A program made the position numbers and the translations under genes. From Moniliella sp. 'wahieum' (lineage: Eukaryota; Basidiomycota; Moniliellomycetes; Moniliellales; Moniliellaceae): a stretch of DNA of 64,000 nucleotides. Shown one piece after another: positions 12,154-25,182 of this stretch (the first letter of the stretch is position 1; each line of letters starts with the position of its first letter). The stretch is taken from the NCBI GenBank assembly GCA_003971905.1, contig RSEE01000030.1:444001-508000 (forward strand). Direction: 5' to 3'. A model generated the notes under the pieces. That model had not been told where the DNA came from, did no database searches, and worked only from the letters and a program-made list of their open reading frames with translations.

Positions 12154-12607
12154 TCGGATGGCCCCACTGGGCTCGGACAAACGCAGGCTGCCCAGGCGCC
12201 CAGACACGGCCTGTGCGCTGGCGTGCCGTGTGCTCGCCAAACGGGGGTGGCCTGGTGGGGGCGTGGCACACTGCCCCTGTGGCGGCGCCACGCGCGCTTG
12301 CGCTCTGCTGCGTCCGCCGCCGGGCAGGCCAGACAGCGGCAGACAGCAGGCCACAGCGGCAGCAGACACCAGGCCACACCAGCTGCCAGCCTGGCCCATC
12401 GCCTTGGCTGTGTCGGGCGCCCGCCGCTCACCGCCCACTGCGTCGTCCTTGCCTCTGCTCCCCATCTGGCTGCCATGCCCCCCCCCGGCCCTGTTCCTGC
12501 GCCCAGCATGCCCCCTCCACCCGCCCGTGCGTCCTGCGTCCTGCCCTGCCCTCTGCCCCGCGCCCTGCTGACCCCCTCTCCCTTCCGTCCGTACAGACGC
12601 GTACGAC

Positions 12608-14272
<1,665 letters not shown>

Positions 14273-15412
14273 TGAGGTATTGTCTCGGCTCGACGGGCTC
14301 CAACCTACCAGGTGAGCGCATCTGTCTTGGCTCTGCGCTTCGTTATCGTTACCCCTTTGCCTACCGATCATATCCCCCTCCCTCCTCTCTGAGCTGCCCT
14401 TCCTTCAATCTCTATCTCCCTAGCAATCCCCAATCCCCATCTCCATTGTCAACACCCATTTCCAGTCCCTTTTTTGAAGCTTCATCAATGACTAGTTGGT
14501 AGACGTGCGTAGTACGAGAGAAGCGGTCGAACGAGCTGAGAAGGGCAAAGGATTGACGCGTAACGGGATATATGGCTCGAGTAGGCGACCATTGCTGAGC
14601 GCCCAGGCTGAGAGTTGAGGTAGCTGAGGTGAGGCAAGGCGGTGGGCATTGGGCTGTGGACCACTGCTGGACCCAAGCCCAGAGTGGCCGTATTCGGCCC
14701 GAGGCCCTGAGCACCTAAGCTGAGGTTGTGGTGACTTGTTCCGACACACGCTGATGAGCTGTCTTCTGACCTGTGACCGACTGCGGAACAATGATTAATG
14801 AGGGCGTGGTCAGATTGGTGAGTTCGGAGTAAGGAGCGAGCGCAGCCTGAGCGCCTGAGCAAGCACACCGCTGCTCCATAATGGAAAATGGAGTTTGCTG
14901 CCGGAAATGCGGAGGAGGAGTAAGACGGAGAGTAGCTTAGCAGCCGCCAGCCTGGAAGACCATGACCCCATCTCGGCCACGCCCTGGTCCCACCTGGTGG
15001 AGTCGTCATCGTCGTCGCTCAAGGCACACGAGCAGAGGCAAACGTCAAACCCGCGGCCCAGCCTAGCCCAGCTGGTGGCCAACGCGAACTGCCCGGAGCC
15101 CAGCCTGCGGGCCTTCCTTCCGCATTGGGGCACCCTATGACGCAGACAGCCCCCTGACACTGCCGCCAAGCGCCCAGAGTAAGCCCTCAGGCACCCGTGC
15201 TGCCCCCGTGCCCAGCCCGGGGGGCTGCGGACGACGCGTGTGCTGCTGGCTCCTGGCTGCACTAGCTGCGTTTTACAACACTCGGCACCACCATCACCAC
15301 CACCACCACCACCTTTGCCGCTTCCACATCCGCCCTCCCCGCATCCCGCGCGCCTTCCACCCGCCCCCCCGCCTTTCCCCCCGTATCTCTTCTGCCGCCG
15401 CCCTACCTCCTG
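14273..15412. other. Intergenic region between the NDR kinase and PTC1
   Basis: 1.1 kb. A long pyrimidine-rich tract at 14370-14475 looks like 3' UTR or leader. 15290-15330 has a run of CAC triplets on the plus strand. No protein-coding signal or heptad array is evident. Confidence 0.4.
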
Positions 15413-17115
15413 ATGTCCCTCGCTGCCGCACACCCACCCGCGGCGGCGCCGCCGTCGCCGTCTCTACCGACAGCTCAGATGCCATCCCCCCGCCTTGCCT
15501 GCCCATCCCCATCGCTCCGGTGTGCCCGCCGCGGCCTCTGGCGTGCACCCCACACAGCCTCCCCCGCACCCCAAGATCCATCGCCTGCGTCCTCAGCATC
15601 TGTCAATCACCCTTTCCTGCCCCACCCGCGTCACTCTTCCTCCCCGCCATCCGCCTCGCTGCCCGTGATGCCTTCTTCACGCGAGCACCTAGAGGACAAC
15701 GACACACGCCTCTCTCTCCGCCACTCACGCAGTGCTGCTGCCATTCGCACACATCCCAATGGGTCTCCTCGCCTATCTAGCCGACCTCTCTCGATGGCAG
15801 CGCCGGGCCAGTACGGGGCGCGGCCCAAGCACTCTCCTTCCACTGTCCCCTTCCGCGTGGGCGTAGTGGAAGACCGCAACAAACGATGGCGCCGCACCAT
15901 GGAGGACTCACACACATTTGTTTACGACTTTGGTGGGGTCCAAGGGCAGGGATTTTTTGGTCTGTACGATGGTCATGCGGGAAAAGCACAGCAGCAGAAT
16001 GGTGTGGCAAATACCTGTACCAAGTACGTGGTCCTCTCCTCTCCTCTCCTTGGTCTGAAATTGACAATTAATTCGGCAGTACCTACGAGAACATCTCATT
16101 CGTCACCCCAACGATTCGGTTCCCGACGTGCTCAACAATACTTTCCAAAGCGCTGACGTGGCACTGGCCGAGGTAGCAAAGGAAACTCGGACGTCGTCGG
16201 GTTGTACTGCGGTGGCCTGCTACTTGCGCTGGAAGATGCGAATGGGGTTCCTATTGCCGGACCTGGCTCGGGAGGGTCATGCCAGGCGAAACGGGGGCAC
16301 TGGGCCAAGCGTTCATAGGAGGTGCCTCGGTCCCCCCCACATTGAGGGCTTCTCAACGGTTGCTGTGATCCGTACCGATCCCAATCCTTCGGCCATTGCA
16401 CCTGTTTCCGAGGTGGAGACCATCGGCGAGCCGAAACATCACCACGGGGGTCTGCTCTCCTCCCTTGCGCGCCGCGCTGGATTCCACCATCGACACCAGC
16501 GCACAGTCTCGATCAACGTGGCCTCGGGCAGCGACCCTGCCTCGTCCCCGGGCATTCACCATACCACAGGCGCAGCTTGCCTCACGACTCTCCCGATAGG
16601 ACGACACCCCATTTGTTGAACCCTTCTCTGGTTGCGATCCCCTATCGCCGAATGTTGTACACGGCCAACGTTGGTGATGCCCGTGCGGTTCTCTCGCGCG
16701 GGGGAGGGCAGTGCGCCTGACGTACGACCACAAGGGCTCGGACCAGCAGGAAGTAGCGCGCATCAAGGAAGCCGGTGGGTTCGTGATGAACAATCGCGTG
16801 AATGGGGTCTTGGCGGTGACGCGCTCCTTGGGGGACAATAGCATGAAAGAGTTTGTCGTTGGCAATCCCTACACGACCGAGACGGCGCTCGGGGACGAGG
16901 ACGCGTTCTTGATTGTCGCATGCGATGGCCTGTGGGACGTAACGTCGGACCAAGAAGCTGTGGACCTGATTCGGAACGTGGAAGATGCTCAAGACGCAGC
17001 TCGCATTCTTCTCAAACACGCCCTTTCCAACTTCTCCACCGACAACACCTCGGTCATGGTGATTCGGTTCAATACTAAACCCGATACGGGCTTCGCCTCC
17101 CGTATTCTCTCGTGA
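15413..17115 (+). CDS. PTC1: PP2C-type protein phosphatase, PTC1-like
   Basis: Mg/Mn-dependent Ser/Thr phosphatase, a negative regulator of stress MAPK signalling in fungi. After a Ser/Pro-rich N-terminus of about 140 residues, the PP2C core starts with [17 protein letters not shown] (about 15860). Then come [10 protein letters not shown] (motif II, metal-binding Asp and Gly), [27 protein letters not shown] (about 16655), [10 protein letters not shown] (about 16810), VACDGLWDV (about 16917) and [10 protein letters not shown] (about 17041). An intron lies at about 16030-16079. Between VACYLR and LYTANVGDA there is an insert of about 140 codons, Ser- and His-containing, which yeast PTC1 lacks. 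The frame breaks near 15985, 16240 and 16610-16720. Confidence 0.9.
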
Positions 17116-18809
17116 TTTCACGGCCCTTTGCGCTTTTTTTTTCTCGAACAGTGGTCATGCATCTCTTGTCCCAACCAATCCCCTTCACCTGCCCCCTTTT
17201 GTAACCCCGGTCTTGCAACAACCTTCTTGTTCCTTTTCCTGATCCTTCCTTAGAGCCGGATTACTCCCACGTTGCCCCTTCTCCTTGAGGGGTGATGGTC
17301 TGGGCAGAGAGGCAGGTTATGCTTTCGCTTTAATTTCGCTTTCCTTTGGCTGCAGCACCCCTTTCCTCTCTCGTTAAGGATTCGTCATGGCGCTCCTGCG
17401 GCGCGACTGCATTTCCTCCTTCTTGTCTGCACACCCGACTGGATGCCATTCTCATGTTGTTACCGCTCCCGCGCGCGACAGAGGAAAGGGTGGATGGGAC
17501 GGGGACGGGGATGGGATGGGATGTGGGAGTCGTACACCGACCCCCTGGGATCGTCCTATCTCGGATGTGTGTTGGACAATCCGTCCGCACCTCCGAGCGG
17601 GTTCCGCGGGGATGGGAGGGGAGGCGCACGGTCCGGTGCCCTATGTAACGTCCAACGTTCAACGTTCGCTGCCGCGAGGCATTGGCTGTTAGGTCGGGCG
17701 AGCTGATCATCCCGATCATCAGCTGCATCAGCGCATCAGCTGATCCCCCCCTCCGTCAATTGAAGAGTAGCTGATAACTTCGACCCTATCGCACTCCTAC
17801 AGTCTGTAGTCTTGAACCATGTTCTTCTTGTACGCTTCACCTTTTCCCACTGCCCTTCCTCCCGTTGGTGCCCCCCGCATATGGCATCCTTTCTGCGACA
17901 CACCGTATAGTGGCTTGGAGCGGTGCATGTGCCTGCATGCATGGATGCGGCCACCATCTCGAACTACTTTGGTGGGGAGGCTGACATCACCAGTGACTAG
18001 TGACTAGTGGCGGTCACTAGGTCCCACGGGCCCAGCTTGCTCCCGAACGATAGACAGGCTTGCTTGCGATAGTCGATAGATGGCATGACCTGGCGAGCAC
18101 ACTGGGTCTGCACCGGGCGAGGGGGAGATGGTGCAGCAGGACGTGCAGTAAGTATACGTCAATTGCCTGTAAACGTTGTGAACCATGTGAACATTGAACC
18201 GTTGAACAGCGGGGGGATACGCCGGTTAAATGTGGTTAAGCGACGCACCCAGCGGGTCTCGGCCTTGGTTGGACCAGATCGGCTGGGGAAGGCTGGAGAT
18301 GGTGCAAGCTAGCCGGAGGGGCCTCAGCGCGGGGCTTGCAAGGTATGTAGATCGCAAAGCTTGGAGCTCTCCAGAAAGCTTGAGGCGCACAGGCCTGGGG
18401 CCTTGAAGGGTTGGCCGGTTAGAGGCCCTGGGGAACCAGAGGGCGCCCACCCACGCTTCTTGTGCTGCCAAGTGCTACTCGCCCCAGGAGCAAAAGGAGG
18501 CCTGCACGGTCCATCTACGCACGGCCCGTCAGAGCGTCAGGCAGCGCCAGTACTTGCGAGTACGCAGACTGAGTACCGAGTTACTGAGCGGACGCAGGCG
18601 GAGATTGTGAAGCGTGATGACACTGCGGGGCGCACCGTCGAACCCAGATACAGGCTGCTTACGTAGCGAACCGGCCACCCACTCTCTGGCCCCTATCCCC
18701 GAAAAGCCCGCTGTTCTGCCTTATAAGATCCGCATCCGCATCAGCAACGGCAATTCGCACGCTTGCGCTCCCTCCCGCCTCTGCCCTGCCCCCGCACCTC
18801 CACCAGCAT
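17116..18809. other. 1.7-kb intergenic region with short heptad runs
   Basis: No gene is supported. CCAACGT and TCAACGT occur in register at 17652-17665, and TGACTAG twice at 17994-18007. CATCAGC-type near repeats lie at 17704-17745. 18170-18215 has TGAAC-rich spacing (TGAACCA, TGTGAACAT, TGAACCGT, TGAACAG). It lies between tandem plus-strand genes, so it holds the PTC1 3' end and the promoter of the AhpD-like gene. Confidence 0.5.
17994..18007. repeat. Heptad pair, core CTAG
   Basis: Two perfect TGACTAG units, followed after TGGCGG by the inverse form TCACTAGG. Confidence 0.7.
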
Positions 18810-19863
18810 GCCTCACCTTCCTCCGCAACTCAAGTCGCTCGTGCTCTCACCCACCTTTGCAGGTGGCCGCCTGGCCAAGCCGCTGCAGCCGCCCAAGGCG
18901 GCTCTGCTCACCAAGCTCTTCCAGGACGTCGAAAGCTCCGCAGCAAGCAAGGTCTCGGCTGGGGCGAATGGCTGTCGATCACGACCGCCAGCCTGTTTAC
19001 TCTCGACTCGCCCGGATCGCTCCAGGCGCTGCACAAGTTCTCCGCGCCTCCCGCCTGGAAATCGAGGAGCGCACAGCGCGCGCCTCCTTGACCCGCGAGG
19101 TGGGCCTGAAGTGCATTGGGTTTGTTGGCATCCCCAAGGTCATCAACAACCTTGCTGCTCTCCGCAAGGCGGTCGAGACGGACGCCGAGCTGGTCTCGAA
19201 GCTCTCCCTTGAACCTCGCAGGTAGGTCTTTTTTCCGTTCCGTGTACCCTTCCCCCCCCCCCCCCCCCCCAGGCTGGGAATGCGCTGCTGACGTTGACCT
19301 TTCTCAGGCGCGTGACAAAGGACAACATTGGCTTGGTCAACAAGTCGGCGTACGGGTTGTGGGACAACATTTACACCCCGCTTTCGGAGCGACTGATTGA
19401 TGTGCTCAAGAACAGTCATCCTGACTGCCTGTGTTTATCATTGAGAACGAGTATGGTCCGCTGTTTGCCTCGCCCGGCTCGTTCCATGATCCCGCTCTGC
19501 CCGAACCGGCGTGGGACGTGAACCGGCTGCGTACCTCGCTGGTTGCCATCTCGGCACTGCGGTCACAAGGCGGTGTGGGCCCGCAGGTCACGTCGCATAT
19601 TTGGGGGCTGCTCAAGGCCAAACCCTCCATCTCGTCCCAGGACGTGAACAAGGAAGGGTTGGAATGGCTCACGTCGGAAGAGGGGGCAGAATGGGTGGTC
19701 AAGACGGTCGACCAGGTATGTATCCATCGTGCATCCTTATGAATGGAAGAAGGCAAGTCAGGACTGACTGTGGAACTGCGGATTTGACCAGATTGCCGAG
19801 GTGGTCGAAGGTACGCCAGAGGCAGAGCGGGAGCCCAAACCTGCGCCCAAGCCCAAGCTGTAA
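18810..19863 (+). CDS. AhpD-like / carboxymuconolactone-decarboxylase-fold fungal protein
   Basis: Conserved fungal protein of unknown substrate with an AhpD-like fold. Typical blocks are an N-terminal helix with SLFTLDSPGSLQALHKF, then LTREVGLKCIGFVGIPKVINNLAALRKAV (about 19090-19180), LWDNIYTPL, and VAISALRSQGGVGPQVTSHIWGL (about 19540-19605). A peroxidase-type CxxC pair is not evident. Introns are at 19222-19307 (containing a run of 19 C at 19252-19270) and 19716-19791 (GTATGT donor). The frame shifts near 18955, 19050 and 19425. Start at the ATG of MPHLPPQLKSL. The C-terminus ends in a KPAPKPKL tail. About 280 residues. The family call rests on the GIPKVINNL and GVGPQV patterns. Confidence 0.65.
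19252..19270. repeat. Homopolymer run of 19 C inside an intron
   Basis: Uninterrupted C run between the donor at 19222 and the branch region TGCTGAC. Its true length is likely uncertain. Confidence 0.9.
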
Positions 19864-20789
19864 TCGGAGCATATCGTGGGCGAACGTGCTGCCTGTTTCC
19901 AGCGATCTGCACTACAATAGCGACTGTTCTTGTTGATTATCGAACACCCTCAGCGTAACCCGAATAGAGTGGGACTTGTAGTGGGCATTATAGAAGCACA
20001 AGCGAACGAAGACAACCAATCCTCAGCGGAGACGTTATACTGAACGCACTTGAAGTCCTGGGGTAAAGCAAAACTCGATCAAAGTGCACCCTCTCCGCCA
20101 GGCTCTGCCACGTCCCAGACCTTTGCAGTTGAACGTTCGTTGAACTTGACGTTGAGAAAACCAGCAGATAGACCGGGGAGGATACGTGCGGTAGGTAAAT
20201 CATCCTCTTGTGGTACCTGCAGTAAACGAGGTAGACTACGGTAAGGCCGGTAAACGTGGTAAACCACCATTCTGCTGGCACCGAATTTATCCGACAGCTG
20301 GCACAACAATAGGTGCGTCTTCACGCGTGACGTTCATGTGACATGTGACTAGTGACTCCATCTGCTCCTTGCGCTTTTGGCTCGTGCGCAGAACCGCAGT
20401 GACCGGTGACGGTGACCGGTGACCCAAAGTCTTTTAATCGATGAGGCCGTCACATGTCACACCGTGACGAGCACAATTTCTATGTAGCAACGCTGAAGGG
20501 CGCACGCCATTCCCCCGTCCTCCACCTACACCGCAGGTTGAAAAGCAGTGCATGAACAGCTTGGCCAGCTTGGTCAGCTTGACGGAATGGGTGAGAAGCA
20601 CGGTTTTGGTTTGGTTGGCACCTTGGACTCGAAGAAGGAGAAAAAAACAACGATAAACAAACAAGGCAAACGAGACGGTAGTAACTGCGACTAGTAGAGA
20701 AGCACTGGCAACAGAAGGACGAAACCGATGACAAACCACTGGTGGCCATATGGTGGCCTTGGGTCCCCGCATACCTGTTTTGGCCATGC
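19864..20789. other. Convergent intergenic region with CATG/CTAG/CCGG heptads
   Basis: 926 bp between two gene ends. TGACATG, TGACTAG and TGACTCC share one register at 20339-20359. TGACCGG units occur at 20400-20406 and 20413-20419, with a 6-bp TGACGG between them. No gene is visible. Confidence 0.55.
20339..20359. repeat. Mixed-core heptad array (CATG, CTAG, CTCC)
   Basis: TGACATG, TGACTAG and TGACTCC are contiguous and in phase; the core changes while TGA repeats every 7 bp. Confidence 0.8.
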
Positions 20790-22029
20790 TCAAAACCCTT
20801 GGTGAGCAGCGAGGTACTCGTAGACGGGCATGTTGAGCCTGGCACGGTCGAGAGGTTAGCTGGTACCGAGCATGAGACAGGGGGGAAGGCACAGCGTAGA
20901 GAACGTACTGAATCGCGTCATGTACTTCAGGGGGCAAATCGAGCTTTTTGGCATCCTTGGCCGCAGCGCCCGCGTCGGTCCGAAAGCCAGTCGATTGCTC
21001 TGCAACGGCGTGGTAGGACCCCCACTTGGCAAACTCTGAAGTGGCATTTTCGCTGGCTGATTGGCTGGTACTTGGTTCGTTGGCCTTGGGCGAAGCGCGC
21101 GTGGCTTCCCACTGAAGCATACCCTCCTCAAAGGGAATCCCTACGGCAGTACAATACGCGCGCACTGTTTCGTCAGGATGTTGGAGCAGAGCTGCGGCGT
21201 CAATCAAAGGGTAGTGACTTTGCTTGGGGGACGAAGAAGCAGAGCGGTTGTACTCTGACCTGGGGTTGGTTAAATACGCATACAGAATGGCTTGTTCCTT
21301 GTACCCAGCTTCGGCCGGGTCAAAGTATTCAAACCCAGCTGCACCATCTTGACAGCATTTGAAGTACGATGGAACCCCCTTTTCCGGGGTACGGATGAGG
21401 AACGTGTGCTTGAACTTGTAACAGTTCGTTGGGAACAACAGTTGGGTTGGCCACGACGCGCGAGGCAAATCAGGTGCCAGAGAGCCATCGGGTTGGATGT
21501 AACTGTCATCGGGTGTGTCGGTAGCTGCCGTCAGCGGCTTGGCGCCAGGAGACAGTTGGTACTCCTCCCCTTGCGCATGGTACACACGCGACTGGGGGTG
21601 CAACTTGGCTAGCGTCGAGGTAGGGAAGATGTACTGCGCCATGTCTTTGACAAACACAAAGCTTTTTCCTTCCTTCCGTTGGTTGGCACCGCGACCCATT
21701 GGGTTTGTTCCGTCAGCCACACCAGCAAGCGTTTCGAGAAGCGTTGCCTGCACATCACTGTGGTCCTTCTCAATCGAAGCCCGGGAGAAGCGGAGGCATT
21801 GGCGCTGCTGGCCCCAGTAGAATGCATCGCCCAAGGGCTCGTGGTACGTGATGGTGTCATCGCGCTGCATGAAGGCGCGCTCAAATGCGGTAGAGCAGCT
21901 GCGCGGGTGGCACCAGATAATGATGGACTCCAAGACAGGCATGGCGTGGAGAGAAGGGGGAGCAGGCGGTTCGGCGTCCAGGGGTGGGGTGCGGGGTGCG
22001 GAAAGGATGTTGGTCCGACTCGATGGCAA
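20790..22029 (-). CDS. Sulfotransferase-like P-loop protein
   Basis: Fungal P-loop protein related to sulfotransferases. Near the N-terminus, SIIIWCHPRSCSTAFERAF resembles the PAPS 5'-phosphosulfate loop (P-R-S-x-S-T). It continues with YHEPLGDAFYWG, FVKDMAQYI and HTFLIRTPEKGVPSYFKC, the latter resembling the 3'-phosphate-binding R-x-P-x-x-x-x-x-S motif. The main ORF is unbroken for about 370 codons, unusual in this window. A short intron at about 20857-20919 (GTACGT donor, CCAG acceptor) leads to a last exon ending NMPVYEYLAAHQGF with the stop at 20790. Translation may start at 22029 or at the internal Met at 21942, just ahead of the P-loop. The substrate is unknown. Confidence 0.8.
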
Positions 22030-22267
22030 GGATGATACAAATGTCGGCTTTTATACTGGCAGCAGGGCAAAATGGTATGTGCCCGGAGAAATGTGGGGTT
22101 GCAGCCGAGAGCTGCACTGCAGGAGTGTGCATGCAGGCACAGTAGGGCACAGCAGGGCATCGCCTGGCATCGCACGGGCCCGCAGAAGCGAGACGGCTTA
22201 ATTTGAGGCTTAGAGCTTCAAGCTTCAGGCTGAAGCTCTGTAGCCTCAACCTCACTAGCACTCAAGC

Positions 22268-22295
22268 TCAAGCTCCAAGCTCCAAGCTTCAAGCC
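22268..22295. repeat. Heptad array, core AGCT
   Basis: TCAAGCT, CCAAGCT, CCAAGCT and TCAAGCC are contiguous and in phase; AGCT is the shared palindromic core except in the last unit. Confidence 0.75.
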
Positions 22296-22631
22296 TAAAA
22301 AACTTACGGCCTACATATCAGGCCCAAAGCCCTTAGCCTAAGGCCTAAGGCATAGCCACTAGCCAGTACCAGGAGCAAGTCGTAACCGGAATTAAACCAG
22401 GTACTAGGTACTGTTACCATGTTACCGGGGTACCTGGTAAGGCGGTCGCACTGCTATGAACAAGTTGGTTCAATCAAAACCTGGATGCAGTCCGAGACAG
22501 ACCAGATGCCTGGGCGACCGGTGATGGGTGCATGTCATGCATGTCATGCATCATGCGCTGGAAGCATTTGCCACGCAGCCAAGGCAGCGCGACGCATCAT
22601 GCATCATGCACATCATGCGTCGCATCACACG

Positions 22632-22659
22632 TCACGCGTCATGCATCATGCATCATGCA
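22632..22659. repeat. Mixed-core heptad array (CGCG, TGCA x3)
   Basis: TCACGCG followed by three TCATGCA units without a break in register. Confidence 0.85.
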
Positions 22660-22746
22660 CCAAGTAGTGAGTGCGGAGTGTTAGCTTGACTAGTGACTTA
22701 GCTAGTGCCTCAGACTGACGCATAAGGCCGAGGTCTATTAGGCCGG

Positions 22747-22774
22747 TCACCGGTCACCGGTCACTGGTCATTGG
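22747..22774. repeat. Heptad array, core CCGG with variants
   Basis: Two TCACCGG, then TCACTGG and TCATTGG, all in register. Confidence 0.85.
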
Positions 22775-23361
22775 CCACCGGTGAGCTCAGCTGGTTAATA
22801 GGGTCACTAGGTCACTAGGTCACTGCTCGCCGCGAAAGCGGTTGGAGGATGCGCACGTGACCGCATGACCAGTAAAGCTATAAAGCTCCTCATCCACATG
22901 GGCCTCATGCCTCGCCCTGCCCTGCCCTGTCTTGTGAGGCCGTCAGATCACAGGCACCTTCCTTGCACGGCGATCGACCATCCTGAAAATGGTCCGGCAA
23001 GCGGCAACAGGCGGCAACGTCAGCGTCGTCAGCGTCAACCCTCAAATCCCCAATTAAGAGGCAGTCCATCGCTCATTAATTTCATTAACGTTTAACGTCC
23101 AACTTGAACATTCATCGCTCCAGCTTCAGCTTCAGCGCAGCCCGTACTCAGCCCGAGCGCTCACCTGCAGATCGGCATCAACTCGGTTGCACCGATTGCT
23201 GCATCCCAGCGCATGCTGTTGTTGCTTTGCCACTCGCCCCCACTCGCACTCCTGGCTGAGCTCAGTCGATGGGAGATCACTCGATCACGACACCACAGCG
23301 ACCATCATCCGCCTCAACGAGTCCGACCTACCCTGGTCCACTCAGTCTTTCGACCACCATC

Positions 23362-23832
23362 ATGGCCACCGCCCAACATTTCTCCGGGGATGACAACTCT
23401 GCCCCCACCACGCACTTCCTACTGATGACGGAGAATGCGCCGAGGAGACGCATGCGCTTCTCGCCACTCCCAAAGAGTTCTCCCCGGCTACTCTCCCCGC
23501 CTCGTCTCGTCCGAGGGCGGAAGAAGCAGAGCCTGTCTACACGGAGGAATTGCCTTGGTTCATTGCCTACTTTTCTACGACAATGGCGAGGGAGGAGTGC
23601 GGGTGGTACGCGCTGTCTTGGCCGCTGCCGTCTTCTTCACCATCGCCCTGACCTTGACCATTGGGTTGGTCTGTGTCCGCCACGGTCATGCCCATCCCGC
23701 ATTCGAACTCTGGCTCCCTTCTTCCTGCGCTCCACGCATCCCAACTCCTCCAGCGCCTCTGCCTCTTCTCTCTTGCCTACTGCAACCACGCATCTTCTCG
23801 CTACCGGCGCTAGCCCGACCACAGCGGCGTAA
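23362..23832 (+). CDS. Small single-pass membrane protein, hypothetical
   Basis: Not recognised. The ATG at 23362 opens MATAQHFSGDDNSAPTTHFLL. The most coherent reading then passes through an acidic stretch (GECAEETHALLATPKE, EAEPVYTEELPWFIAYF), a clear hydrophobic helix (VLAAAVFFTIALTLTIGLV at about 23605-23680) and a Ser-rich tail ending at 23832. This reading needs one-base corrections near 23420, 23580 and 23715. With them it is about 155 residues with one transmembrane segment and a cytosolic acidic N-terminal half. The frameshift pattern matches that of the conserved genes nearby, which is why I prefer this reading to the separate open frames. Confidence is modest. Confidence 0.4.
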   Translation: MATAQHFSGDDNSAPTTHFLLMTENAPRRRMRFSPLPKSSPRLLSPPRLVRGRKKQSLSTRRNCLGSLPTFLRQWRGRSAGGTRCLGRCRLLHHRPDLDHWVGLCPPRSCPSRIRTLAPFFLRSTHPNSSSASASSLLPTATTHLLATGASPTTAA

Positions 23833-24047
23833 ATTTTCTGGCCAGTCGCCCTATCGACTCTCGAACCACTGGAAGCAATACGTTCCTGGGCAATGCAGGC
23901 GGCTTTGTTCGCCTTTCAAGATTCCTTTTCTTCTAGAACTACGCCGACCCACTTCGTCGCTGCCATTCACTCGCTGTTGTTCATATTTCTTCATACATGT
24001 ACTCCCAACTGATGGATCGCCTGTGTGATAGTGGCCAACGTATCCAA

Positions 24048-24837
24048 TCATTCGTCCATATCAAAGCTTAGCCCCTTTCCACTCTTCTTGATCTCTTTAC
24101 GAGCCGCTTGGTTCTTCTTTTTTCTCGTAACCGATTTCGGTGGCGCCGCGCTGGCCACCTCACGAGCCAGACGTTCTTTCGCTTTGGCCTTATCCTGAGG
24201 ATCCTCCTCTTCAATCAGAACGCGTTTGGCCAGCGTGCTATCTTGAGGCTTGGAGGGGGCAGTTTTACGCTCTGCAATCAATGCACGTACCCCGTCCATT
24301 CCGTCTTTGGGATGGGTGTCCATACGCGGGACTTTGCGCGTCTCCTCGTCTTGGCCTACGGGCACTGCACGTCGTTTAGCTCGTACGGCAGCTCCTGGTA
24401 AGCCTGCTTGCGCACGGGAATTGGATGGCGGTTCAGGTGTTGGGGCGATGTCGGAAGCTGAAGCTGATGCGGGGGATGGAAGTCAGTCAAAGGAACTACC
24501 ACATTGAGGGGAGGGGCTGGGGAGAGGTGGACGACATACGTTGGGAAGTAGATTGACCGTGGGAGATCTGGCGAGCTCCTCGCGAGTGAGGTGCTTCTTT
24601 TCATCCAATACCACTACATGCGCATTGTGCCAGTCCTCCTCGTCATCCGAGTCGGGCAAAGCCCATCGTCGCGAGACGGGCCGGAGGATCCGACACCTAA
24701 CGCATCGTCCCACTCGGACCGAGCAGGAGCGGGCTGTACCTTGTCTTTGAAAGCTTGGAGGAACTTTGGTACAGGAGCAGCCTGGAACTCGAGATGCTTG
24801 GCTTGACGGCGTTGAGTTTGGGTGATGGCGGCGCCAT
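24048..24837 (-). CDS. DUF4604 family protein (KIAA1143 homologue)
   Basis: Small charged protein of the DUF4604 family; function unknown. The pattern is typical: an N-terminal AKHLEFQAAPVPKFLQAFKDKV (about 24740-24800), an acidic patch PDSDDEEDWHNAHVVVLDEKKHLTREEL (about 24560-24665), a Lys-rich C-terminal half (KKKNQAARKEIKKSG) and the terminal LSFDMDE that many members share. An intron near 24390-24540 separates the two halves. One base is missing at about 24805 (AAGGCC expected, AAGCC seen) between MAPPSPKLNAVK and AKHLEFQ, which also fixes the start at 24837. Divergent to eEF1B-gamma. Confidence 0.8.
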
Positions 24838-25182
24838 GGGAGGAGGAAGTTGGTGGAAATGGAGGCCTCGACCAAGTGGAGCTCACTGAGGACCTGGGTA
24901 CACTTGAGTTCAAGCTTGAGGCTTGAGTGTACTGATCGATGAACGTATCCACCCCATCTACCTTGTGTTCAACGTTCAATATTCTGGCCACGTTTCAAAT
25001 TCCAGTGCTGATACGGCGGAACGCTCCCCTGATTCCGCCCGGGGGAGAGTGGAGTCACATGGCGGGACACTGCCCCCGTGCATGGAACACTTTCTCTTCT
25101 TCCTTTTTTTTCTGGGCGCACGTGGTCCATAAGAGGAGCGGGCGTCTGGTCTTTTCTGCCCAACCACCCTATCCTCCCCACC
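24838..25182. promoter_or_regulatory. Divergent promoter DUF4604/eEF1B-gamma
   Basis: 345 bp. TCAACGT and TCAATAT are in register at 24969-24982. An E-box core CACGTG is at 25119-25124. A pyrimidine-rich leader precedes the ATG at 25183, as expected for a highly expressed translation factor gene. Confidence 0.45.

Larger units (their letters stand above)
11022..12607. other. Intergenic region upstream of YJU3 and the NDR kinase, with heptad arrays
   Basis: About 1.6 kb between divergent genes. Three TCATCGA heptamers lie at 11264-11284. Three in-register units TGAATAT, TGAACGT and TGAACAT lie at 12133-12153. The stretch 12200-12600 is very GC-rich and pyrimidine-skewed, consistent with a 5' leader of the kinase gene. 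Overlapping open frames here have no recognisable protein content. Confidence 0.5.
22030..23361. other. 1.3-kb repeat-rich intergenic region
   Basis: Dense heptad arrays: TCAAGCT/CCAAGCT/TCAAGCC at 22268-22295, TCACGCG plus three TCATGCA at 22632-22659, and TCACCGG twice, TCACTGG and TCATTGG at 22747-22774. An octamer version TCACTAGG repeats at 22803-22825. An E-box CACGTGAC occurs at about 22855. No gene is supported. Confidence 0.6.
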
